From Azospirillum humicireducens (GTDB lineage: Bacteria > Pseudomonadota > Alphaproteobacteria > Azospirillales > Azospirillaceae), in the NCBI RefSeq assembly GCF_001639105.2, contig NZ_CP028902.1, positions 471,540-503,611 on the forward strand: 32,072 nt of DNA, given 5' to 3'. This document shows, piece by piece, positions 23,963-31,625 of the stretch (the stretch's first letter is position 1; each line of letters opens with the position of its first letter). Both the position numbers and the translations under genes were made by a program. The notes under the pieces were generated by a model, which was not told the DNA's origin, made no database searches, and was given only the letters and a program-made list of their open reading frames with translations.

Positions 23963-23991
23963 GCGGGCGCCCGTACATCGGGGGCGCCCGC
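23963..23991 (+). other. Strong intercistronic stem-loop between binding-protein and membrane genes
   Basis: GCGGGCGCCC (23963-23972) and GGGCGCCCGC (23982-23991) are perfect 10-bp arms with a 9-nt loop. It sits between tctC and tctB, where such structures in other transport operons protect the upstream message and lower expression of membrane components. There is no T-run. Confidence 0.6.
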
Positions 23992-24021
23992 CCGCCACCG
24001 GATAGAAATCGGGAGGATGCG

Positions 24022-24504
24022 ATGACCACTGGCCGCAGTTTGCGGATCGGCGAAGCCTTGCTCGGTGGCGGCCTGTTCGCCCTGGGTGCGCTGATCGCCG
24101 TCGAGACCATGCTGACCCCGTCCGCCGGCCGCGGCGTCGTCGGCCCTGCCCTGTTCCCCTACTTGATCTCGGCCGGCCTGATGCTGGTCGCCCTGTCGCT
24201 GCTGCGCGAGGCCTTCGCCGGTCACATCGCCCATGATGGCGGGCTGGAACTGGACCTGCGGGCGGTGATGCTGGTCGCGGCCGGGCTGGTCGCGCAGTTC
24301 CTGCTGATCGAGTATCTCGGCTGGATTCCGGCCGCCGCCCTTCTGTTCGTCGCGGTGGCGCGCGCCTTCGGCAACCGCCGCTTTTTTGTGAACGCCGCAT
24401 TCGGGCTCGTGCTGTCCGGCGCGACCTTCGTGGTCTTCAATTACGGCCTCGACCTGAACCTGCCGATCGGCACCGTCGGCGAGTGGTTCCTGCCGGCCGA
24501 ATAA
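24022..24504 (+). CDS. tctB: Tripartite tricarboxylate transporter small membrane subunit TctB
   Basis: A 160-aa protein with four hydrophobic segments, the small membrane subunit that pairs with TctA. Characteristic are the first TM (GEALLGGGLFALGALIAVET), the GPALFPYLISAGLMLVALSLL segment with conserved GxxxFP, and the third and fourth TMs (LVAQFLLIEYLGWIPAAALLF, FVVFNYGLDLNLP). GGGAGG lies 6 nt upstream of the ATG. The TctA gene follows after 27 nt. Confidence 0.9.
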   Translation: MTTGRSLRIGEALLGGGLFALGALIAVETMLTPSAGRGVVGPALFPYLISAGLMLVALSLLREAFAGHIAHDGGLELDLRAVMLVAAGLVAQFLLIEYLGWIPAAALLFVAVARAFGNRRFFVNAAFGLVLSGATFVVFNYGLDLNLPIGTVGEWFLPAE

Positions 24505-24531
24505 GCGTCCTTTCGGGAAGGAAACGCATCC

Positions 24532-26052
24532 ATGGACACCCTCGCCGCGCTCGGCCACGGATTTCTCGTGGCGCTGACGCCCTACAACCTGCTGTGGTCG
24601 GCCATCGGTGTCACCGTGGGCACGGCGGTCGGCGTCCTGCCCGGCATCGGCCCGGCGCTCACCGTGGCTCTGCTGCTGCCGGTCACCTACCATCTGGAGC
24701 CGACCTCCGCCTTCATCATGTTCGCCGGCATCTATTACGGCGCCATGTATGGCGGCTCCACCACCTCGATCCTGCTGAACGCGCCGGGCGAGTCGGGCAG
24801 CATCGTCACCGCAATCGACGGCCATGCCATGGCCCGGCAGGGCCGCGGCGCCCAGGCTCTCGCCACCGCCGCCATCGGATCCTTCATCGCCGGCACCATC
24901 GCCACCGCGGCGCTGACCTTCGTGGCGCCCTTGATGGTGAAGATGGCGCTCCTGTTCGGCCCGGCCGAATATTTCGCCCTGATGGTGCTGGCGCTGACCA
25001 CCGTCACCGCGGTGCTCGGCGATTCCCTGGCCCGCGGGCTGGGCAGCCTGTTCCTCGGGTTGGCGCTGGGGCTGGTCGGCATCGACATGCAGACCGGTCA
25101 GGCGCGGCTGGCCTTCGGCGTGCCGGAGTTGCTGGACGGCATCGACACCGTCGTCGTCGCGGTCGGCCTGTTCGCGGTGGGCGAGACGCTCTACGTCGCC
25201 TCGCGCTTCCGCTTCGAGCGGGAGGAGGTCTATGCGCTGAAGGGCTCCAAATGGATGAGCCGCGAGGACTGGTCGCGCTCCTGGAAGCCCTGGCTGCGCG
25301 GCACCCTGCTGGGCTTCCCCATCGGCGCCCTGCCGGCGGGCGGCAGCGAAATCCCGACCTTCCTGTCCTATCTCGTCGAAAAGCGTCTGGCGAAGAAGCC
25401 GGAGGAATTCGGCCACGGCGCCATCGAGGCGGTGGCCGGACCGGAAGCCGCCAACAACGCTTCCGCCGCCGGCGTGCTGGCGCCGCTGCTGTCGCTCGGC
25501 CTGCCGACCTCGGCCACCGCGGCGATCATGCTGGCCGCCTTCCAGCAATATGGCCTGCAGCCCGGCCCGACGCTGTTCGACAGCACCCCGGAACTGGTCT
25601 GGGGCATGATCGCCAGCCTCTATGTCGGCAATGTTCTGCTGCTGCTGCTGAACCTGCCGCTGGTGGGGATGTGGGTGAAGCTGCTGGTCATCCCGCGGCC
25701 CTGGCTCTATGCCGGCATCCTGGTCTTCTCCACGCTGGGCGCCTACACGCTGAACAACAACGTGATCGATCTGGTCATCCTGTGGGTGATCGGGCTGGTC
25801 GGCTTCGGCATGCGGGTGCTGAACGTGCCGGTGGCGCCCTGTGTCGTCGGGCTGATCCTGGGGCCGCTGGCCGAACAGCAGTTCCGCCGCGCGCTCGCCA
25901 TCAGCCAGGGTGACGCCACGGTGTTCATCACCCATCCGATTTCCGCCGCACTGCTCGCCGTCGCCGTGCTGCTGGTGGTCGGTCCGCTTGTGATGCGCCG
26001 CCGCAACCGCGCCGCCGCATCCGACCCTGCCGGCAAGACCTCGACGGTCTGA
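24532..26052 (+). CDS. tctA: Tripartite tricarboxylate transporter large permease TctA
   Basis: A 506-aa permease with about 11-12 membrane segments, the normal length, which carries carboxylates inward with a cation gradient. The two half-repeats show the family signatures: [17 protein letters not shown] followed by [20 protein letters not shown] (N-half), and [20 protein letters not shown] followed by [20 protein letters not shown] (C-half). It ends with a cytoplasmic tail [10 protein letters not shown]. The operon context (two TctC, TctB upstream) is complete, so the transporter looks functional. The next genes, TerC and UspA, are unusual companions. Confidence 0.94.
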   Translation: MDTLAALGHGFLVALTPYNLLWSAIGVTVGTAVGVLPGIGPALTVALLLPVTYHLEPTSAFIMFAGIYYGAMYGGSTTSILLNAPGESGSIVTAIDGHAMARQGRGAQALATAAIGSFIAGTIATAALTFVAPLMVKMALLFGPAEYFALMVLALTTVTAVLGDSLARGLGSLFLGLALGLVGIDMQTGQARLAFGVPELLDGIDTVVVAVGLFAVGETLYVASRFRFEREEVYALKGSKWMSREDWSRSWKPWLRGTLLGFPIGALPAGGSEIPTFLSYLVEKRLAKKPEEFGHGAIEAVAGPEAANNASAAGVLAPLLSLGLPTSATAAIMLAAFQQYGLQPGPTLFDSTPELVWGMIASLYVGNVLLLLLNLPLVGMWVKLLVIPRPWLYAGILVFSTLGAYTLNNNVIDLVILWVIGLVGFGMRVLNVPVAPCVVGLILGPLAEQQFRRALAISQGDATVFITHPISAALLAVAVLLVVGPLVMRRRNRAAASDPAGKTSTV

Positions 26053-26109
26053 CCGCCCGCTCTTTGCCGGCTCCCCCTCCCAGCCTGACATCCGGAAGGA
26101 CTTGTGTTC

Positions 26110-26790
26110 ATGGACTCCCTCGATCTTTGGCCGCAGCTCGTCGCGCTGGGACAGGTCGTCGCGATCGATCTCGTGCTTGCCGGCGATAACGCCATCGTCG
26201 TCGGCATGGCCGCCGCCGCGGTGCCGATGGCCCAGCGCAGGAAGGTCATCTTCTGGGGAATCGCCGCCGCCATCGGGCTGCGGATCTTCTTCGCGCTGAT
26301 CACCGCACAGCTTCTCGCCATCATCGGCCTGACGCTGGCCGGCGGCGTGCTGCTGCTGTGGGTGTGCTGGAAGATGTTCCGCGAACTGCGCAGCCATGGC
26401 GAGGACGAGGTGGCTCCCGACGAGGCGATGGCCGCACCCGACATCTCCGGCAACGCCGGTGGCGCCGCGGTCGGCACCGCCGCTGCGGCAGCAGCCGCAG
26501 GCACCACGGTGGGCGCCGCCATCTGGCAGATCGTCGTCGCCGACGTGTCGATGTCGCTCGACAACGTGCTGGCCGTGGCCGGCGCCGCCAAGGACCATCC
26601 GACCATCCTGGTCATCGGCCTGATCCTGTCGGTCGTGCTGATGGGCGCGGCGGCGAACGTCATCGCGCACATGCTGCACAAGCACCGCTGGATCGGCTGG
26701 GTCGGCCTGCTCATCATCACCTATGTCGCCCTCGACATGATCTGGCGCGGCAGCCGCGAGGTGCTTAACCACACCGCCTTGATCCTGTGA
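26110..26790 (+). CDS. TerC-family membrane protein (YjbE type)
   Basis: A 226-aa integral membrane protein of the TerC/Alx/YjbE family, implicated in metal ion (manganese, possibly calcium) efflux or membrane-stress protection. About seven hydrophobic segments are present. The family acidic motifs are Asp20 and GDNAIVVGMAA (25-35) in the N-half and VADVSMSLDNVLAVAG (143-158) in the C-half. A hydrophilic stretch (RSHGEDEVAPDEAMAAPDIS) and an Ala/Gly-rich segment (GGAAVGTAAAAAAAGTTVGA) link the halves. ATG 26110 is preferred; GTG at 26104 is also possible, and AAGGA lies upstream of both. It is embedded between tctA and a universal stress protein gene in the same operon, which suggests a link between carboxylate uptake and metal balance, since carboxylates such as citrate chelate metals. 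Confidence 0.85.
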   Translation: MDSLDLWPQLVALGQVVAIDLVLAGDNAIVVGMAAAAVPMAQRRKVIFWGIAAAIGLRIFFALITAQLLAIIGLTLAGGVLLLWVCWKMFRELRSHGEDEVAPDEAMAAPDISGNAGGAAVGTAAAAAAAGTTVGAAIWQIVVADVSMSLDNVLAVAGAAKDHPTILVIGLILSVVLMGAAANVIAHMLHKHRWIGWVGLLIITYVALDMIWRGSREVLNHTALIL

Positions 26791-26816
26791 GCCGGCACCT
26801 GTACGGAGACCACGCC

Positions 26817-27644
26817 ATGAAGAAGGTTCTCGTCCCCCTCACCGGCCGTCCGCTCGACCGCCGCGCCGTCGCCTCCGCCTTCCTGGTCGCCGAACGCTTC
26901 GGCGCCCATGTCGAGGGGCTCAGCGTCATGCCGCAGGTGGAAATCCGCACCTCCATCGAAAGCGCCGCCATCCCCAAGGCGCTGGTGGAACAGCTGATCC
27001 GCATCGGGCAGGCCGAACAGGCGGAGGTGGTGGACGCCGCCCACCAGCTGTTCGACGAGTTCCGCGGCCGCCATGGCGGCGTCACCGCCTCCTGGCAGCA
27101 GGCGACCGGCCCGCTGGCGGAGACCGTGTCGGAGGAGGCGCGTCTGGCCGACGTGACCGTGATCGCCCAGGCTTCCGACGGCACCAACGCCATGGGGCCG
27201 GTGATCGAAGCGGCACTGTTCGGCTCCGGCCGTCCGCTCCTGCTGGCACCGAAGGCGGAGCCGGCGACGCTCGGCGCCACGGTCGCCGTCGCCTGGGACG
27301 GCGGCGCCGCCGCGGCCCGCGCGGTCGCCACGGCCATTCCCTTCCTTCACCGGGCCGGGAAGGTCGTCGTACTGTCCACCGACACGCCACAGGAGAGCCG
27401 TTCGGCCGATCCCGACCGCCTGACCGGCTATCTCGCCCTGCACGGCATCGTCGCCATCGTCCAGCGCATCGCCGTTTCCTCCGGCGTCAGCCGGGCACTG
27501 CTGGAGAACGCCCAGGCGCTGGGCTGCGACCTGCTGGTGATGGGCGGCTACGGGCACAGCCGCGTCCGTGAACGGGTGTGGGGCGGCGTGACACTCGACA
27601 TCCTGCGCGAACCGCCTACCCTGCCGATCCTGATGGCCCATTGA
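26817..27644 (+). CDS. Universal stress protein UspA family
   Basis: A 275-aa cytoplasmic protein with two Usp-like halves. It starts MKKVLVPLTGRPLDRRAVAS and the second half starts TVAVAWDGGAAAARAVATAI. The C-terminal half has the ATP-binding pattern MGGYGHSRVRERVWGGVT, and a degenerate copy is in the first half. GGAG lies 9 nt before the ATG at 26817. It follows TerC by 26 nt and precedes the two-component genes by 34 nt, so it belongs to the transport operon. Usp proteins beside transporters often modulate transport in response to ATP or energy state; a specific partner here is inference. Confidence 0.87.
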   Translation: MKKVLVPLTGRPLDRRAVASAFLVAERFGAHVEGLSVMPQVEIRTSIESAAIPKALVEQLIRIGQAEQAEVVDAAHQLFDEFRGRHGGVTASWQQATGPLAETVSEEARLADVTVIAQASDGTNAMGPVIEAALFGSGRPLLLAPKAEPATLGATVAVAWDGGAAAARAVATAIPFLHRAGKVVVLSTDTPQESRSADPDRLTGYLALHGIVAIVQRIAVSSGVSRALLENAQALGCDLLVMGGYGHSRVRERVWGGVTLDILREPPTLPILMAH

Positions 27645-27678
27645 GGCATCGGACAGGTCCAGACCGGAGGGGCAGCCC

Positions 27679-28353
27679 ATGCGCATTCTCGTCGTCGAAG
27701 ACACCGAGGATCTGGCCGACGCCATCGTTCGTGGCCTGCGCAAGCTGGGCTATGCGGTGGATTGGGCAGCCGACGGCCATGAGGCGGAGGAGCTGCTGCG
27801 GCGGGAGCCCTACCAGCTCGTCCTGCTTGACATCATGCTGCCGGGCATCGACGGGCCGGCGCTGCTGGCCCAGCTGCGCCGGCGCCGCAACGCGACCCCG
27901 GTGCTGATGATGACCGCCCGGTCCCAGGTGGACGTGAAGATCGACCTGCTCGACCTCGGCGCCGACGACTTCATCGTCAAGCCCTTCGATCTGCGCGAAC
28001 TGGAGGCGCGCTGCCGGGCGCTGCTGCGCCGCTCCCACGGCATGGCGTCGTCGCGCACCGAATTCGGCAACATCCTGTTCGACGCCGCCGCCAAGCTGGT
28101 GCAGGTCGAGGGCCGGCCGGTCGAGCTGGGCGCGCGCGAGTTCCGGCTGCTGGAGCTGTTTCTCGGCAATCTCGGCGCGGTGATGTCGAAGGAGGACCTG
28201 ATGGACCGCCTGTTCAGCCTGGACCAGCCCACCGCGCTGAACGCCATCGAGTTGTACGTCTCGCGGCTGCGGCGCAAGATGCAGGGATCGTCGATGGAGA
28301 TCCGCACGGTTCGGGGGCTGGGATATGTGGCGGAAATCCGCAACGGGGAGTGA
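27679..28353 (+). CDS. tctD: OmpR-family response regulator, TctD type
   Basis: A 224-aa regulator. The receiver (1-115) has EDTED (7-11), phospho-acceptor Asp51 in VLLDIMLPGIDG, Thr79 in MMTARS and Lys101 in FIVKPFDLRELEAR. The OmpR winged helix (about 128-222) reads ELGAREFRLLELFLGNLGAV, MSKEDLMDRLF, NAIELYVSRLRRKM and IRTVRGLGYVAEI. GGAGGGG is 6 nt upstream of the ATG. It overlaps the kinase gene by 29 nt. By family it should activate the tricarboxylate transport operon it belongs to; the 11-bp-spaced repeats at 21642 are a candidate site. Confidence 0.93.
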   Translation: MRILVVEDTEDLADAIVRGLRKLGYAVDWAADGHEAEELLRREPYQLVLLDIMLPGIDGPALLAQLRRRRNATPVLMMTARSQVDVKIDLLDLGADDFIVKPFDLRELEARCRALLRRSHGMASSRTEFGNILFDAAAKLVQVEGRPVELGAREFRLLELFLGNLGAVMSKEDLMDRLFSLDQPTALNAIELYVSRLRRKMQGSSMEIRTVRGLGYVAEIRNGE

Positions 28354-30895
28354 GGGAACCTATTCGCTGCGCCGGCGCCTGTTCATCCGGCTGCTCGGCG
28401 TGCTGGCGGTTCTGACCGGCGGCCTTTTCCTGTTCGTCGACGCCTATGCCCGCCGCGCCGCCGACGCCGCCTTCGACCGCCTGCTGGCGGCCTCCGCCCT
28501 GTCCATCGCCGACACGGTGCGGGTCCAGGACGGACGGTTCCTGGTCGATCTGCCCTATTCCTCGCTCAGCATCCTGGCGCAAGGCGGTGAGGAGCAGGGT
28601 GGCGGGCGCGACCGGCTGTTCTACCGCATCGTCGCGCCGGATGGATCGCCGGTCACCGGGTACGACGACCTGCCGGTGACAGCCAAGTCCGGCACCAGCG
28701 TCCGCCCGCAATTCACCGACGCCACCTACCGCGGCGCGCGGGTCCGCGTCGCCACGCTCGACCGCTTCGTGGCGCAGCCTGGGCTCGCCGGCTGGGTCAC
28801 CATCGCCGTCGCCCAGACGCGGGAGGAGCGGCAGGCCTTGGCGCGCGACATCCTCGCCAACGCCTTCCTGCCCATCGTCTTCGCCATGCTCGCGGTGGCC
28901 GGGCTGGTGTGGTTCGGCATCCGGCAGGCGCTGGCACCGCTCGGCTCGCTGGAGCGCGCCCTGCGCGACCGCCACGCCCGCGACCTCTCCCCCATCGCCA
29001 TGCCGCCGCCGCAGGAGGTGTCGCAGCTCGTCCACGCGATCAACCAGCTGATGGAGCGGCTGAAGGCGAACCTGGACACCATGCAGACCTTCCTGGCCGA
29101 CGCCGCCCACCAGATCCGCACCCCGCTTGCCAGCCTGCGGCTGCAGGCCGAACTTGCCGCCGACGAGCACGACCCCGCCGCCCTGCGCCGCATCGCCCAG
29201 CGCGTCCACCGCAACGCGGCGGAGGCAAGCCAGCTCACCAGCCAGCTGTTGAACCACGCCATGGTGATGCATCGCAGCGAAGCCTTGAACCCCGAGGATG
29301 TGGACATCGGCGCCCTGCTGGAACAGGTGATCCAGCGGGCACGGCCGGTCGCCGGAGCGACGCCGATCCGGTTGGAGGTCGACCCCGCGGCCGAACCGGG
29401 TCTGGTTCCCGGCGACGCCATCAGCCTGCGCGAGGCACTGGCCAACCTCGTGGACAATGCGGTGAAATATGCCGGGGCGGCGAGACAGGACGGGGCCGCC
29501 GGCGCCATCGAGGTGTCGCTGGCCCGCCGGCCGGACGACCGCGGCCTGCGCATCGAGGTGGCCGACCGCGGTCCCGGCATTCCGGACGCGGAGAAGGCCG
29601 GCGTGCTGACCCGGTTCGGACGCGGCAGTTCGGCGGCAGGCGTAGCCGGCAGCGGTCTGGGGCTGGCCATCGTCCACTCCGTCACCGAGGCGCATGGCGC
29701 CGCCCTGTCGCTGCTCGACCGTCCGGGCGGCGGGCTGGTGGCGCGGATCGACTTCCCCGGCGCACGCGCCAACGACGCCACCGCATCCGAACCCGTCACC
29801 GTCCCGTCCGGCGGCCGGGCGGCATTGCTTGCCCTGGCCTTCGCCGCAGCGACCGCCCTCTGGTCGCCCCAGCAGGCGGCTGCGCAAACGGCACCGCAGA
29901 CCATCACCTATCCGGCCCCCGGCACGGCGCGGGACCGGCTGCGCATCCACGCTGCAACCGACCGTCAGGCGATGGAGCCGCTGGTCCTCGACTTCCAGCG
30001 CGCGCATCCGGACATCACGGTGGAGTATGTCGACGTCGGCACGTCCGAACTGTACGCCCGTGCGGTCAAGGATGCCGAAACGGACAAGCCGGACCTGCTG
30101 ATCAGCTCCGCCGCCGACCTTCAGATCAAGCTGGTGAATGACGGCCACACCCAGCCCCACATTCCGGCCGGCAGCCAGTTCCTGCCGGGCTGGGCCAACT
30201 GGCGGAACGAAGCCTTCGGCTTCACCTTCGAGCCGGCGGTGATCGCCTACGACCGCAACCGCCTGGCCGCCGACCGGGTGCCGCGCACCCGCGACGCGCT
30301 GATCCGGCTGCTGCGCGAGGAGCGCGCCCTGTACGGCCGGCTGGTCGCCACCTACGACGTCACCGTCAGCGGCATCGGCTATCTGCTGGCCTCGCACGAC
30401 GCGCTGCTGTTCAGCCAATACTGGCAACTCGTGGGATTGATGGGCAACGCCCAGGTGCGGACGGCCTGCTGCAGCGCCGACCTTCTCGACATGGTCGAGC
30501 GGGGCGAGGCGCTGATCGCCTACAATGTCCTGGGGTCCTACGCGCGGGCACGGGTGGCGGCGGGCGCCCCCATCGGCATCGTGATGCCGGAGGACTACAC
30601 GCTGGTCATCTCGCGCGTGGCGGTGATTCCGAAATCGGCCCCCCGCCCCGGTCTGGCCGGCCTGTTCATCGATTACCTGCTGTCCACCCGCGGACAGGAG
30701 GTGGTCGCCGACGGCTCCGCCCTCTACGCACTGTCCTCCTCGGTGACCCGCGAGGCCTCCGCCGCCGGCCTGCGCTCCAGCACCGTGGCGCAGCTGCAGC
30801 CGATCACGCTCAGCGCGGCGCTGCTGGTCTTCCTCGACCCGCTCAAACGCGGGGCCTTCCTGCAGCAATGGCGGTCGGCGGTGCAGCTGCCCTGA
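28325..30895 (+). CDS. TctE-type sensor kinase fused to AfuA/PgtC-like periplasmic binding protein
   Basis: One uninterrupted frame of 856 codons; TctE kinases are about 460. Residues 1-15 are cytoplasmic, TM1 is about 19-38, a periplasmic 2CSK_N sensor segment runs 40-175, and TM2 is about 180-199. HAMP and HisKA follow, with phospho-acceptor His262 (FLADAAHQIRTPLASL), then the ATPase with N-box NLVDNAVKYAG (Asn378), DRGPGIP (414-420) and GSGLGLAIV (442-450). After the kinase ends near 480 come a linker, a third hydrophobic stretch (498-513, ALLALAFAAATALW) and a complete solute-binding protein (536-856: LRIHAATDRQAMEPLVLDFQ, DLLISSAADLQIKL, GEALIAYNVLGSYA, AVIPKSAPRPGLAGLFIDYL). That module resembles iron/phosphosugar receptors and the regulatory protein PgtC. 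The start ATG at 28325 overlaps tctD by 29 nt. The alternative is a frame error joining two genes, but both domains are intact and the frame is open throughout. Confidence 0.88.
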   Translation: MWRKSATGSEGTYSLRRRLFIRLLGVLAVLTGGLFLFVDAYARRAADAAFDRLLAASALSIADTVRVQDGRFLVDLPYSSLSILAQGGEEQGGGRDRLFYRIVAPDGSPVTGYDDLPVTAKSGTSVRPQFTDATYRGARVRVATLDRFVAQPGLAGWVTIAVAQTREERQALARDILANAFLPIVFAMLAVAGLVWFGIRQALAPLGSLERALRDRHARDLSPIAMPPPQEVSQLVHAINQLMERLKANLDTMQTFLADAAHQIRTPLASLRLQAELAADEHDPAALRRIAQRVHRNAAEASQLTSQLLNHAMVMHRSEALNPEDVDIGALLEQVIQRARPVAGATPIRLEVDPAAEPGLVPGDAISLREALANLVDNAVKYAGAARQDGAAGAIEVSLARRPDDRGLRIEVADRGPGIPDAEKAGVLTRFGRGSSAAGVAGSGLGLAIVHSVTEAHGAALSLLDRPGGGLVARIDFPGARANDATASEPVTVPSGGRAALLALAFAAATALWSPQQAAAQTAPQTITYPAPGTARDRLRIHAATDRQAMEPLVLDFQRAHPDITVEYVDVGTSELYARAVKDAETDKPDLLISSAADLQIKLVNDGHTQPHIPAGSQFLPGWANWRNEAFGFTFEPAVIAYDRNRLAADRVPRTRDALIRLLREERALYGRLVATYDVTVSGIGYLLASHDALLFSQYWQLVGLMGNAQVRTACCSADLLDMVERGEALIAYNVLGSYARARVAAGAPIGIVMPEDYTLVISRVAVIPKSAPRPGLAGLFIDYLLSTRGQEVVADGSALYALSSSVTREASAAGLRSSTVAQLQPITLSAALLVFLDPLKRGAFLQQWRSAVQLP

Positions 30896-30905
30896 AGCCC
30901 TGCCG

Positions 30906-31625
30906 TCACAGGATGCCGAGCCGCTCCTTGATCTGCGGGAAGAAGCGCCGGCTCACGGGAATGACATGACCGCGCTTCGTGCTGATCTCCGCCAGTCCGT
31001 TCTCCAGGAAGTTGATCTTCTCGATGCAGTCGGTGTTGACCAGATATTGACGGTGGCAGCGCAGGAGTGGCGTCCGGTCCTGAAGGATGTGCAGGGGAAG
31101 CTCCGTCGGCCGTTCGGTGCCGTCGGTGGAAACCACATAGACGCCGCTGACGCCCGACGCCACATGCTCGACTTCCTCCATGCGCACGAGCTGCACATGA
31201 TGCTGCCCGAAGCACGGGATCTGCCGGAGCTGGTTGGCGCCCGGAAGCTGGTCGATCTTCTGCGGCTCGCGGTCGCGGCGAAGACGCTGCAGGGTCTTGT
31301 CGAGACGGGCCTGATTGACCGGCTTCAGCAGGTAATCGAAGGCATGCTGTTCGAACGCCTGCACCGCATACTCGTCGTAGGCCGTCAGGAAGACGATGTG
31401 CGGCATCTTTTCGTGGTCGAGCATGCTCAGCATCTCGATGCCGCTCACCCGCGGCATCTGGATGTCCAGGAGCACGACGTCCGGCTTTTCCCGGTTGATC
31501 ACGCCGATGGCGTCGATGGCGTTGCTGCATTCCCCGACGACGGTGATGTCGGTTGCCTTCGAGAGAACGCGGCGAAGCTCCTTGCGGGCCAGCGGTTCGT
31601 CATCGACGATGAGCACGTTGATCAT
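30906..31625 (-). CDS. LytTR-family response regulator
   Basis: A 239-aa regulator of the BtsR/YehT/LytR type. The receiver has VDDEPLARKEL (8-18), phospho-acceptor Asp54 in VVLLDIQMPRVSG, and Lys101 in DYLLKPVNQARL. The C-terminal LytTR DNA-binding domain (about 138-237) shows VEHVASGVSGVYVVSTDG, LPLHILQDRTPLLRCHRQYLV and GHVIPVSRRFFPQIKERL. Its ATG at 31625 overlaps the kinase stop (ATGA), so the pair is coupled. It converges with the fused kinase gene, only 10 nt apart, without a visible terminator. BtsSR in Escherichia coli responds to pyruvate and similar carbon compounds; the signal here is unknown. Confidence 0.92.
   Translation of the reverse strand: MINVLIVDDEPLARKELRRVLSKATDITVVGECSNAIDAIGVINREKPDVVLLDIQMPRVSGIEMLSMLDHEKMPHIVFLTAYDEYAVQAFEQHAFDYLLKPVNQARLDKTLQRLRRDREPQKIDQLPGANQLRQIPCFGQHHVQLVRMEEVEHVASGVSGVYVVSTDGTERPTELPLHILQDRTPLLRCHRQYLVNTDCIEKINFLENGLAEISTKRGHVIPVSRRFFPQIKERLGIL

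Noticed and set aside
22945..26772. Very long minus-strand frame of 1275 codons opposite the transport operon
   Set aside because: It is a typical GC-rich antisense shadow rich in Gln, Arg, His and Gly; the plus strand carries clear TctC, TctB, TctA and TerC genes.
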